Source: an uncultured Bacteroidia bacterium
GTDB taxonomy: Bacteria > Bacteroidota > Bacteroidia > Bacteroidales > UBA932
Assembly: GCA_902780935.1 (NCBI GenBank)
Contig: CACZHP010000022.1
Location: 1 to 52,364, forward strand
Direction: 5' to 3'
Length of the DNA stretch: 52,364 nt
Shown here: positions 8,768 to 16,989 of the stretch, one piece after another
Numbering within the stretch: the first letter of the stretch is position 1
How the letters are laid out: each line of letters begins with the position of its first letter
Position numbers and translations under genes: made by a program
Notes under the pieces: model-generated
The model's input: the letters and a program-made list of their open reading frames with translations, nothing else
Told to the model about the DNA's origin: nothing
The model's database searches: none

Positions 8768-10423
8768 TTAGAATTTCCTGTAGTTATATCCGAGAGTGTC
8801 GAAGATCTTGAAGGACTCGTTCCTCATGGAAGAGGAGAACCGGTCGAAATCCTTGCTCCCCTGAGGGCACCACTGGATCTCGGCGAGGGCACACATCCTG
8901 GGAAGCAACATGTACTCAAGATACTCGTTGGTCCCGATGTACTCGGTCCAGAGATTGGCCTGGACACCGAGGATGTGCTTCTGCTGGTCGGCGTTCAGTC
9001 CGTCGAAAGGCTCGTATCCATAGACCTTCTCGATGGGAAGGTTGCCGCCGATGGCCAGAGGCTCCTGCTTCTGGTTCTCGCTCTGGTAATAGTCGAAATA
9101 GCAGTAGGTGTTGGGGGTCATGATGACGTCGAATCCCATGGCTGAGGCCTGGATGCCGCCGGCGACACCGCGCCAGGACATGACCGTAGCTCCGGGAGCG
9201 AGCTCACCCTCGAGTACCTCATCCCAGCCGATGATCTTGCGGCCATGGTCGTTGAGGAACTTCTGCACCCTTGCGGTCACATAGCTTTGGAGGTACTGCT
9301 CGGCGGTGTGCTTGGAGTCGCCCTTGATCCCGAGGGCCTTGATTCTGGCCTGGCAGGCGGGGCATTTCTCCCACTCGGTCTTGGGGCACTCGTCGCCGCC
9401 GATGTGGATATATTCAGAAGGGAAGAGCTCCATAAGCTCCGTGAACACATCCTCCAAGAAGGTGAACATGTTTTCCTTTCCGGGGCACATCACCTGCTCG
9501 GACACGCCCCATTTTGTCCAGACTTCGTAGGGACCACCGGTGCAGCCAAGCTCAGGATAAGCCGCGAGGGCTCCGAGCATGTGGCCGGGGAGGTCAATCT
9601 CCGGGATGACAATGATGCCAAGCGACTCGGCGTAGGCGACCACCTCGCGAATCTGGTCCTGGGTATAATATCCGCCATAACGGATGCCGTCGTTGGAGGA
9701 GAAATCCTTCCCAACCATGGTGCCGTTGCGGAAAGCTCCGATCTGGGTGAGCTTGGGATACTTCTTTATCTCGATCCTCCAGCCCTGGTCCTCGGTAAGG
9801 TGCCAGTGGAGGCGGTTGAGCTTGTACATAGCCATGACATCCAGGTACTTCTTCACCTCATCGACTGAGAAGAAGTGCCTCGCGCAGTCAAGGTGCATGC
9901 CCCTGTAGGCGAACCTGGGCTTGTCTTTTATGGAGACGGCCGGGAACATGAATTTCTGGTCCGGGTCGACCTTGTCGGAATAGACCGCGACATCGGTAAG
10001 CTGCTTGAGGGTCTGGATGGCGTAAAGGAAACCGTTCTTCCCGGAGGCCTTGACCACGCAGTTCTTCTTTGTTATGTCAATCGAATACTCCTCGGGGGCC
10101 ATGGAACCGTCCTTAAGGAATATGAAGCCTTTCATCTTGCCGTCAGCGGCGGCTTTAGCCAAGCCGACGGGGGAGGCGAAAGAATTGGTCCTACCGCTCA
10201 CGAAGGTGATCTTGTCGGCGAAATCGCGGATAATCCTGGCGCTCTCCGCATCAATGGCCTGGTCGCAGTTGAAGTTGGCTCCGGCGCCTTTGAAAGCGCC
10301 TTTCCCGACCTCCACGCTCTGGGGATAGGGAACCACGTTGATGACTGTTTCGGCCTTCTTGGCGCACATCACGGCCGGAATGAGGGCGAGGGCGCATGCG
10401 AGTGATCTGATAAGATGTCTCAT
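8768..10423 (-). CDS. GH20 beta-N-acetylhexosaminidase
   Basis: Removes terminal beta-linked GlcNAc or GalNAc from glycans by substrate-assisted catalysis. Residues 1 to about 20 form a signal peptide, so the enzyme is exported. An N-terminal GH20b-like domain (VVPYPQSVEVG onward) precedes the TIM-barrel catalytic domain, which starts near FAYRGMHLDCARHF. The catalytic Asp-Glu pair is D344-E345 in IHIGGDECPK, and LHWHLTEDQGWRIEIKKYP and PEIDLPGH are further signature motifs. Tryptophans near the C-terminal end (VMSWRG, QANLWTEYI) would shape the sugar pocket. At 551 residues it is normal for the family. It could act on host N-glycan antennae, complementing the mannose PUL downstream, but it is not part of that operon. 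Confidence 0.95.
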   Translation of the reverse strand: MRHLIRSLACALALIPAVMCAKKAETVINVVPYPQSVEVGKGAFKGAGANFNCDQAIDAESARIIRDFADKITFVSGRTNSFASPVGLAKAAADGKMKGFIFLKDGSMAPEEYSIDITKKNCVVKASGKNGFLYAIQTLKQLTDVAVYSDKVDPDQKFMFPAVSIKDKPRFAYRGMHLDCARHFFSVDEVKKYLDVMAMYKLNRLHWHLTEDQGWRIEIKKYPKLTQIGAFRNGTMVGKDFSSNDGIRYGGYYTQDQIREVVAYAESLGIIVIPEIDLPGHMLGALAAYPELGCTGGPYEVWTKWGVSEQVMCPGKENMFTFLEDVFTELMELFPSEYIHIGGDECPKTEWEKCPACQARIKALGIKGDSKHTAEQYLQSYVTARVQKFLNDHGRKIIGWDEVLEGELAPGATVMSWRGVAGGIQASAMGFDVIMTPNTYCYFDYYQSENQKQEPLAIGGNLPIEKVYGYEPFDGLNADQQKHILGVQANLWTEYIGTNEYLEYMLLPRMCALAEIQWCPQGSKDFDRFSSSMRNESFKIFDTLGYNYRKF

Positions 10424-10479
10424 ATTTTGATGTTGTTATCTGTTAATATTCAGAATATCATGGCCAAGTTACAAAAAAC

Positions 10480-11082
10480 CTAGTAGATGAGCAAACCGAG
10501 CGCTCCTCCGGCCAGGATGATGGGGATCGGCCCGACCTTGAAAACGAGGGACGCTACAGTGGCGGCGGCGAACAGCACCCAGCTTATCCAGTCAGTGAAA
10601 TTCTCCTCCACGACGGAGACGCCGGGCTTGGTTCCGACCCAATCCACACTGAACATCAGGATTATAGCCGCTGCTCCAATGAGTCCGACGACCGCCGGGC
10701 GGAGCCAGCTCATGACTCCCTCGAAGATCCTGTTGTGCTGGAACTTGGTGTAGAACCTGACGATTGTCAGGACTATGATGAACGACGGGAGGACCACCGC
10801 CAAGGTTGCCGTGAAAGAACCCAGGATCGCAATCAGATGTCCGGCTCCGGAGGACCTGACAACCTCGTAACCCACGTAGGTGGCGCAATTTATCCCCACA
10901 GGACCGGGGGTCATCTGGGAGATAGCAACAATGTCAGTGAAAGCGCTCTCCGTGAGCCATGAGTGCGCCGTGACAACCTGCGTCTGGATCAGGGAAAGCA
11001 TGGCATAGCCTCCGCCGAAGGTGAAAAGGCCGATTATGAAAAATACCCAAAAGAGCTGCGCAAACACCAGAGGATCAACCAT
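10480..11082 (-). CDS. Chromate-transporter-family protein, half-size subunit (second of pair)
   Basis: Integral membrane protein of the CHR family in its short, split form. The 200-residue sequence has one ChrA-type repeat with the N-terminal GLFTFGGGYAMLSLI motif and the TPGPVGINCATYVGY motif, followed by several hydrophobic helices. Short CHR proteins normally work as pairs with opposite membrane topology. Its partner lies directly upstream and the two genes overlap by 8 bases, which supports translational coupling. The family is named for chromate, but the physiological substrate in anaerobes is unproven; a sulfate-like anion is possible. Confidence 0.88.
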   Translation of the reverse strand: MVDPLVFAQLFWVFFIIGLFTFGGGYAMLSLIQTQVVTAHSWLTESAFTDIVAISQMTPGPVGINCATYVGYEVVRSSGAGHLIAILGSFTATLAVVLPSFIIVLTIVRFYTKFQHNRIFEGVMSWLRPAVVGLIGAAAIILMFSVDWVGTKPGVSVVEENFTDWISWVLFAAATVASLVFKVGPIPIILAGGALGLLIY

Positions 11083-11623
11083 TTCCCTGCCTCCTTTCTT
11101 TAATCATGGTGACACAAAAGGCGACGACGATTATCGTCAGGAGAATATATATGGGCGAGAAATTCATGAAAGCGACCATGAAAAGAGTCGCCGCGCTGAT
11201 TACCCATGCCCACCATGTCTTGTTGCCCTTGCGGGCCATATTGATCATCGGTACGAGGATCAGCGACACCACGACCGGCCTGATGCCTTTGAATATCCTG
11301 ACCACAATCGGGTTGTCTTGATAGCCGGTGAAGAGCATGGCGATCAGCAGGATGATCAGGAAAGAGGGGAGTGATGATCCGAGAGTCGCGGCCACACTAC
11401 CTTTGAAGCCTCTCATCTTGTATCCCGCGAAGATCGACATATTCACGGCCAGGACTCCCGGGGCGGATTGCGCCAGAGCGATGATGTCCGGCAGCTCCTC
11501 TTCTGAGATCCAGCCTCTTTTCACCAGTTCGTCCCGGATCAGCGGAATCATGGCATAACCGCCTCCGATCGTAAAAGAACCGATCTTGGCGAACACAAGG
11601 AATATCTGCCAAAGGGATACCAT
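11075..11623 (-). CDS. Chromate-transporter-family protein, half-size subunit (first of pair)
   Basis: First gene of the split CHR transporter. The 182-residue product shows the family motifs IGSFTIGGGYAMIPLI and SAPGVLAVNMSIFAGY, plus about five hydrophobic segments. The SAPG motif differs from the TPGP of its partner, the kind of asymmetry seen in two-gene CHR systems. Its stop overlaps the start of the second subunit. The fusion gene upstream ends ten bases before this start, so all three may share a transcript, although no shared function is obvious. Confidence 0.88.
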   Translation of the reverse strand: MVSLWQIFLVFAKIGSFTIGGGYAMIPLIRDELVKRGWISEEELPDIIALAQSAPGVLAVNMSIFAGYKMRGFKGSVAATLGSSLPSFLIILLIAMLFTGYQDNPIVVRIFKGIRPVVVSLILVPMINMARKGNKTWWAWVISAATLFMVAFMNFSPIYILLTIIVVAFCVTMIKERRQGNG

Positions 11624-11632
11624 AGCCTTTAC

Positions 11633-13372
11633 CTAATACTTGACTGTCGTGACCATCTCACGGACAGTTCTCCTGTCCGTACGTCCGTCGGGGCCGTGCG
11701 AGGAGGAATGGAACTCGGATAATCCAGCGGTGGATTCCAGTCTCGAGATATTTCCGGGCCTCACTCCGGATCCGGCCATGATGATGATCCTGCCCGCGGC
11801 CTTCCCGTTGAGGATCTTGAGGGTCTGTTCCCCGTCATTCACATTGGTCGCGTGGCCGGCTGTGAGAAGCCTGTCACAACCCAGACTGATAATCTCCTCA
11901 AGTGCCTGGAAAGGCGAGGAGCACTCGTCGAATGCCCGGTGGAACGTGATCTCCATCCCTTCAGCGGCTGCCACAAGGCGTCTCATCGCCTCCATATCGA
12001 CCGATCCGTCCTTTCTCAAAGCCCCGATCACCACTCCGTTCACTCCCAGCTTCCGGCACATGTTGATCGAGTCGATTGTCTGACGGATCTCCTCCTCGTC
12101 ATAAACGAAATCACCTGCCCGTGGCCTCACAAGCACGTTTACGGGAATATCCACGGAGGATAGCACTTCCCTGATGTTGTCCTCGGACGGGGTGACTCCG
12201 CCGCAGGGCAGATCCTCGCAGAGCTCTATCCTTCCAGCACCGCCAGCCTGGGCCTCTGAAGCTTCGTAAGCGTTGGTGCAGCAGCACTCGAGGAACCTTC
12301 TCACGGATCCTCTTCCCTCAATTTCCAAAAGCAGCTCTCTCCGGCAGATGTCCGCGGAAAGGAAGTGGATGGGAACGTTCTCCCAATGCTTTTTAAGGGT
12401 GCTGATTATTGCCTTCGAGTCTTTCTCTCTCTTAATATATACCCTTAGCGCCTCATACCTGAAACTCCGGCAGCCAGGATTGATATTCCCGGGCCGTACC
12501 AGGCTCTCAATGACATCTATGGCCTCTTCGCTCTGACGTGAAGGATCCTCGGAAGGCGAGCTCGTCTCTCCTTTGATCGCCGCTGTTCCAGAGATCAGAA
12601 CAGTCTCGCCCAAAAGCCTTCCCCTTTCGAATTTAGGGGTGGTCTTGGAACTGTCCCGCCCGTCCTCCAATACCGTGGATGAATATTTATGGGCCGGGAC
12701 TTGGATGGGATTGTCGATCGGAGCGCTATGTTTTCCCGCGTTTTTCACCGCGTGGACAGCGACGGTGACACCCCCGGCGGAGCAACCGATCCCAGTCGCG
12801 GCGGGGTAGCCGTTCTTCCATTCAACTTTGGAATAGAATGCCGTCCTCTCATCGTTGAAGAGCTGGTAATTCTGGACTCCGGAATGGATCCCGGTAATGT
12901 CATCGATGTAGTTCCATTGGCGGACAATGTCGTCAATCCTATATCCCTCTGACTCCAGTATCTCTCCAATCCTCCGGAAGACAGCTTTCGCCTGAAGGCC
13001 GGTGTCGCCTTCCTCGGGGAAACTTATTCCTTTAGTGATCAACTCTTTATCCTTACCGTTGCTAATAAGGAGATAGTCACCGTTGTACTCCACTGTCCCT
13101 TCGCCCCTGAGGTAAAGGACTTCTGCTGACATGTTGGAGTCCAGTGGCTTCTGGGCGACGATGGTTATCATTGGCATCGCCTTGCCAAATCTGGCCGCGC
13201 ATATCTGCTTGATCTTATCCTTTCCTGTCTCAAAGTCCTCTTTATCAAGGAAAAAGACGATTTCCAAGACGATTCTGTCCCTGGCGACCTGACTCAGAAT
13301 GTCCTCACAACGTCTTGCGACAGTCCCTGCCAGGCTGGTTGAATATATCTTTAGATTTTTTTCAGTAATCAT
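11633..13372 (-). CDS. Fusion of FkbO/Hyg5-type chorismatase-like domain and CutC
   Basis: The 579-residue protein has two recognisable parts. Residues about 1-345 resemble the FkbO/Hyg5 chorismatase family, whose members convert chorismate to small aromatic or cyclohexadiene acids on a RidA-like fold: QWNYIDDITG, GYPAATGIGCSAGGV, PIDNPIQVPAHKYSS and ETVLISGTAAIKGE are the family-like segments. Residues about 355-579 are CutC, a TIM-barrel protein once linked to copper tolerance (AGGAGRIELCEDLPCGGVTPS, VLVRPRAGDFVYDEEE, FHRAFDE, LLTAGHA). The CutC part is slightly short at its C-terminus. No signal peptide is seen, so it is cytosolic. The reaction of neither half is certain, and I know of no characterised fusion of this kind. 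Confidence 0.8.
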   Translation of the reverse strand: MITEKNLKIYSTSLAGTVARRCEDILSQVARDRIVLEIVFFLDKEDFETGKDKIKQICAARFGKAMPMITIVAQKPLDSNMSAEVLYLRGEGTVEYNGDYLLISNGKDKELITKGISFPEEGDTGLQAKAVFRRIGEILESEGYRIDDIVRQWNYIDDITGIHSGVQNYQLFNDERTAFYSKVEWKNGYPAATGIGCSAGGVTVAVHAVKNAGKHSAPIDNPIQVPAHKYSSTVLEDGRDSSKTTPKFERGRLLGETVLISGTAAIKGETSSPSEDPSRQSEEAIDVIESLVRPGNINPGCRSFRYEALRVYIKREKDSKAIISTLKKHWENVPIHFLSADICRRELLLEIEGRGSVRRFLECCCTNAYEASEAQAGGAGRIELCEDLPCGGVTPSEDNIREVLSSVDIPVNVLVRPRAGDFVYDEEEIRQTIDSINMCRKLGVNGVVIGALRKDGSVDMEAMRRLVAAAEGMEITFHRAFDECSSPFQALEEIISLGCDRLLTAGHATNVNDGEQTLKILNGKAAGRIIIMAGSGVRPGNISRLESTAGLSEFHSSSHGPDGRTDRRTVREMVTTVKY

Positions 13373-13408
13373 TGTACGCGAATTTCGTCATTTTTCCTCT
13401 AAATACAA

Positions 13409-13454
13409 GATTCTTCGTTTCGCTCAGAATGACATCGGCCATTTCAGAATGACA
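13409..13454. repeat. Dispersed-repeat-like sequence with two TCAGAATGACA copies
   Basis: In the gap between the CutC fusion and feoAB, TCAGAATGACA occurs at 13424-13434 and again at 13444-13454. The first copy follows ATTCTTCG-TTTCGC, giving the motif family (GATTCTTCG...CTCAGAATGAC) that I recall as a common intergenic repeat in gut bacterial genomes. ATTTCAGAATGA recurs at 45861-45872. The 160-base gap otherwise shows no gene. Confidence 0.45.
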
Positions 13455-13533
13455 GTAAATAATGAGGGGACGGGCGTCTATACCTACTAATGATTATTGG
13501 CCTTGAGAAGAATAATGACTAATTTCGCGTCGG

Positions 13534-15615
13534 ATGAAACTTTCCGATCTAGAAACAGGGCAGACGGGTGTCGTCGTAAAAGTCGGCGGCCAGGGCAATT
13601 TCCGGAAGAGGCTCATTGAAATGGGCTTTATTCCCGGAAAGAAGGTTAGTACCGTCATGAACGCACCTCTTAAGGATCCGATTGAATACGAGATACTTGG
13701 ATATAAAGTTTCCCTTCGCCGGGCGGAAGCCGCTCTCATCGACATCTCCTCCGAGGAAGATTTCAACTCCGAAAAAGCCGGAACCATCCGGGTCGCCCTC
13801 GTCGGAAATCCCAACTGCGGGAAAACATCCCTTTTCAACATGGCTTCAGGCAGCCACGAGCATGTGGGCAACTACAGCGGCGTGACCGTTGACGCCAAGG
13901 AAGGCCATTTCACGTGGAAAGGCCGCAGGCTCATCTTTGTCGATCTTCCCGGAACCTATTCACTGTCAGCTTTTTCGCCTGAAGAGAAATATGTCAGGGA
14001 GAATCTCGTCAATAACGTTCCCGATGTTGTGATCAACGTCGTGGACGCCTCCAACCTTGAAAGGAACCTCTATCTTACGACCCAGGTCAAGGACATGAAC
14101 CTCAAGGTCGTGATGGCATTGAACATGTACGACGAGCTGAAGAAGAGGGGAGACCGGATCGACACCAAGTGGCTCGGAAAGATTCTCGGGATGCCTGTAT
14201 GCCCGACGGTGTGCAGGACCGGGGAAGGGGTTCCGGAGCTTTTGGACACTGTCCTGGAAGTAGCTGACAGTGAATCATCTCTCGAACCTGTGTCGGTTGA
14301 CAAGATCATATCCGGGGAAGACTCCGGTGACATCGAAAGGAGATACCAGTTCATCCACGACACCCTCTCGAAGACTTATGTACGCCACATCGAGCCGGTC
14401 GGCGAGAAGTCCTGGACCGAGAAGATCGACTCTGTGGTGACGAACAAGTGGGCCGCTTTCCCGATATTCATCCTGATTCTCTACATAATCTTCCAGGCCA
14501 CATTCTCCCTTGGGGAGTATCCCATGAACTGGATAGACTGGCTTGTGGCGAAGTTCGGAGGCTTCGTGGGAGATTTCATGAAAGAGGGGTGGCTCAAGGA
14601 TGTCCTCGTCGATGGGATCATCGCGGGAGTGGGGAGTGTCCTTGTGTTCCTGCCTAACATATTGATACTGTATTTTTTCCTTTCCATAATGGAAGACTCC
14701 GGGTACATGGCCCGCGCCGCTTTCATCATGGATAAACTGATGCATAGGATAGGCCTCCATGGCAAGTCGTTCATCCCTATGGTGATGGGATTCGGCTGCA
14801 ATGTTCCCGCCATCATGGCGACAAGAGCGATTGAGAGTCGGAAGAGTCGGCTTATAACGATAGCCATAATACCTTTCATGTCGTGTGCCGGCCGGCTCCC
14901 GATTTTCGTCCTTTTGGCCGGGGCTTTCTTCCCCCGCCATTCGGCGTTGGCTCTTTTGGCCATTTACTTCATCGGCGTACTGCTGGCCATATTCTCAGCG
15001 TTGATCCTGAGTCGTTTTGTCAAGGATGATGACCTTCCTTTTGTGATGGAACTGCCGCCATATCGTGTTCCAACGGGGAAGTCCCTCTGGAGACATACCT
15101 GGGAGAAGGGCAAGCAGTACCTCGAGAAGATGGCTACCACAATCCTCATCGGCTCGGTCGTCATCTGGTGTCTGGGATACTTCCCTCGTTCTGGCCAGAG
15201 TGCCGAGTACCAGCAGGAGCATTCCTACATCGGCCAGATCGGGAAAGCGGTCTCGCCGGCCCTTGAGCCGCTTGGCTTCAACTGGAAGATGGATATAAGC
15301 CTTCTTTCCGGCGTGGTCGCCAAGGAACTCGTGGTCAGCACTCTCGGAGTCATGTACGCTCCTGAGGCTGAGGATGTGTCCGGTGACGGGGACAACACCC
15401 AGTTGCAGGCGGCCCTGTCCTCTTCGGTCTCTTTGCCGACGGCTGTCGCCTTTATGTTGTTCATCCTGTTGTATTTCCCTTGTATAGCCACCTTCGTGGC
15501 CATCAAGAATGAGACAGGGAAATGGGGATGGGCGATCGCGGTGTGTGCCTATACGATGGTTGTGGCGTGGGTGTGCGCCTTCATAGGCTTCCACCTGACC
15601 GCCTTGCTGATTTAA
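13534..15615 (+). CDS. feoB: Fused FeoA-FeoB ferrous iron transporter
   Basis: Imports Fe(II) across the inner membrane. Residues 1-75 form a FeoA (SH3-like) domain with the RKRLIEMGFIPG motif. A G-protein domain follows: P-loop GNPNCGKTSLFN near residue 92, the GVTV switch I, DLPGTYSLSAFSPEE (G3) and an NMYDE G4 motif. The membrane part includes the two gate-like repeats with conserved Cys and Gly (GFGCNVPAIMATR and the later SGVVAKELVVSTLG). Length is 693 residues, typical of the FeoAB fusions known in Bacteroidota. A -7-like TAATTTCG at 13520-13527 lies so close to the ATG that the mRNA could be nearly leaderless. The next two genes are iron or stress related. Confidence 0.96.
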   Translation: MKLSDLETGQTGVVVKVGGQGNFRKRLIEMGFIPGKKVSTVMNAPLKDPIEYEILGYKVSLRRAEAALIDISSEEDFNSEKAGTIRVALVGNPNCGKTSLFNMASGSHEHVGNYSGVTVDAKEGHFTWKGRRLIFVDLPGTYSLSAFSPEEKYVRENLVNNVPDVVINVVDASNLERNLYLTTQVKDMNLKVVMALNMYDELKKRGDRIDTKWLGKILGMPVCPTVCRTGEGVPELLDTVLEVADSESSLEPVSVDKIISGEDSGDIERRYQFIHDTLSKTYVRHIEPVGEKSWTEKIDSVVTNKWAAFPIFILILYIIFQATFSLGEYPMNWIDWLVAKFGGFVGDFMKEGWLKDVLVDGIIAGVGSVLVFLPNILILYFFLSIMEDSGYMARAAFIMDKLMHRIGLHGKSFIPMVMGFGCNVPAIMATRAIESRKSRLITIAIIPFMSCAGRLPIFVLLAGAFFPRHSALALLAIYFIGVLLAIFSALILSRFVKDDDLPFVMELPPYRVPTGKSLWRHTWEKGKQYLEKMATTILIGSVVIWCLGYFPRSGQSAEYQQEHSYIGQIGKAVSPALEPLGFNWKMDISLLSGVVAKELVVSTLGVMYAPEAEDVSGDGDNTQLQAALSSSVSLPTAVAFMLFILLYFPCIATFVAIKNETGKWGWAIAVCAYTMVVAWVCAFIGFHLTALLI

Positions 15616-15628
15616 TATCCAATTAATC

Positions 15629-16318
15629 ATGAGAAAGATTTTTTCCCCGGAGATGAGATTGTCGGACATGCTTGACATGAACTACAATCTGGTGCAGGTT
15701 ATCTCCAGAGTGGGGATTGAGTTGAAGCACTCCGGGCTGCGTGTGGTTGACGCGTGCGCCTTCGCCGGCATCGATCCGGCGACTTTTATCCTGATCAGCA
15801 ACGTGTTTTCGTTCCCGGGATATTCCCCGTCACCAAGCGAGGTCGCTTCCGCTGATATTCGTGACATCATCAGATATCTTCATGGCTCCCACACCTACTA
15901 TACCGGTATCGCGTTGAAGAACCTGGAGTCGTCATTCGATCTTCTTGTCAAACCTTGCGATAACAACCAGAAGAAAGTGATACTCAAGTTCTTTGAGGAC
16001 TATAAGGCTGAACTGGAGAAGCATTTCGCGCGGGAGGAGGAGACGGTTTTCCCTTATGTGGAGTCTCTTCTGGCCGGGAATCACCCTGAGGGATATTCAA
16101 TCTCTGATTTCGAGGAGCATCATGAGGATGTGGACCAGAAGATGGAAGACATGCGGAACATAGTGATGAAATACCTTCCGGATGTCTGTGATGAGGAGAC
16201 CAAGATGTGGGTTCTCCTTTCCATTTACCGTCTGAGGGACGATCTGCGCCGCCACACCTATGTGGAAGACAATATCTTAGTACCTGCCGTCAGAAATCTC
16301 GAGAACGATGGAAAATAA
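15629..16318 (+). CDS. Hemerythrin (HHE) domain protein
   Basis: A helical protein of 229 residues with a hemerythrin-like di-iron site, the type found in iron-sulfur repair proteins (YtfE/ScdA) and oxygen or nitric-oxide sensors. The iron-binding pattern is visible: YLHGSHTYYTG, then KHFAREEETVFPYVE, FEEHHEDVDQKM and RRHTYVEDNILVP, giving the spaced His and Glu ligands. An N-terminal segment of about 80 residues (LSDMLDMNYNLVQVISRVGI) resembles the DUF1858/ScdA-N-like entry region of such proteins. It begins 13 bases after feoB and overlaps the next regulator gene by 11 bases, so it belongs to an iron-linked operon. A repair or sensing role is inferred. Confidence 0.87.
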   Translation: MRKIFSPEMRLSDMLDMNYNLVQVISRVGIELKHSGLRVVDACAFAGIDPATFILISNVFSFPGYSPSPSEVASADIRDIIRYLHGSHTYYTGIALKNLESSFDLLVKPCDNNQKKVILKFFEDYKAELEKHFAREEETVFPYVESLLAGNHPEGYSISDFEEHHEDVDQKMEDMRNIVMKYLPDVCDEETKMWVLLSIYRLRDDLRRHTYVEDNILVPAVRNLENDGK

Positions 16319-16910
16319 GAAGACAGTGGTCTTGATCACCCCTTCGGCCATGGTCTCGAAAGGGTTGGAGGACATCCTTGATGAATCTGGCGAGTTCAAG
16401 GTAGAGGAGTGTTTCAGGGATATATCCAGGCCGGTTGAGGCCAGGCTTGGGACTCTTGACCCAGATGTGGTCATTATCGATCCGTCCGTGCTTGATTTCA
16501 GAAGCCGTAAGGATGGCAGGAGCAGGTTGGCTGACATTTGCGACTCGATTGTGATCGCTCTTGGCGGCCCTGGTTTGACAGACGAGGTGTTGAGACAATA
16601 CGACGGTTCGATTTCCATTTATGACAGCAGGGAGGATATTATCCGGAAAACGCGCTCGTCGGTGGAAGCCAAACAATCGGAAACGTCGGTCTCGGACAGC
16701 GGAGAGCTCTCAGCCCGTGAGAAAGAGATCTTGGTCTGTGTGGCCAAGGGAATGCTGAACAAGGAAATCGCTGATAAACTGTGCCTTTCGATTTACACTG
16801 TAATAACCCATAGGAAAAACATAACCCGTAAGACCGGAATCAAGACCGTAGCCGGCCTTACCGTCTACGCCCTGCTCAACAATCTTATCGACATGAGTTC
16901 TGTCCAGTAG
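16308..16910 (+). CDS. LuxR/NarL-type transcriptional regulator
   Basis: DNA-binding regulator of 200 residues. The C-terminal LuxR helix-turn-helix is clear: ELSAREKEILVCVAKGMLNKEIADKL followed by LSIYTVITHRKNITRKTGIKT, the recognition-helix region. The N-terminal 120 residues look like a degenerate receiver: DPDVVIIDPS has the Asp at the expected phospho-acceptor place, but the acidic pair near the N-terminus is missing (VVLITPSAM instead of a DD motif), so control by phosphorylation is doubtful. It overlaps the hemerythrin gene by 11 bases, and the pair is a recurring arrangement in Bacteroidota. It may regulate the feo genes or an oxidative or nitrosative response. Confidence 0.87.
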   Translation: MENKKTVVLITPSAMVSKGLEDILDESGEFKVEECFRDISRPVEARLGTLDPDVVIIDPSVLDFRSRKDGRSRLADICDSIVIALGGPGLTDEVLRQYDGSISIYDSREDIIRKTRSSVEAKQSETSVSDSGELSAREKEILVCVAKGMLNKEIADKLCLSIYTVITHRKNITRKTGIKTVAGLTVYALLNNLIDMSSVQ

Positions 16911-16963
16911 AAGGCAGGAACTCTTTTGAACATATTGTGAACTTTCTGAGTGCCCCAAAGAAT

Positions 16964-16971
16964 TACTTTTG
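16964..16971 (+). promoter_or_regulatory. Candidate -7 box at the head of the PUL
   Basis: TACTTTTG matches the Bacteroidota -7 consensus TAnnTTTG exactly and ends 18 bases before the GH130 ATG. A clean -33 TTTG is not seen; TTG at 16935-16937 is 26 bases away. The box lies inside a TTG-initiated extension of the next reading frame, which argues that the ATG at 16990 is the true start. Confidence 0.5.
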
Positions 16972-16989
16972 TGGACAGAAGACCACATT

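Noticed and set aside
10480-11623. Frameshifted full-length chromate transporter
   Set aside because: Each half has its own start, its own complete set of family motifs and a short overlap, which fits the natural two-gene form of the family.
13409-13454. CRISPR array from the repeated TCAGAATGACA
   Set aside because: Only two short copies 20 bases apart and no cas genes. A dispersed repeat explains it better. No CRISPR array was seen elsewhere in the window.
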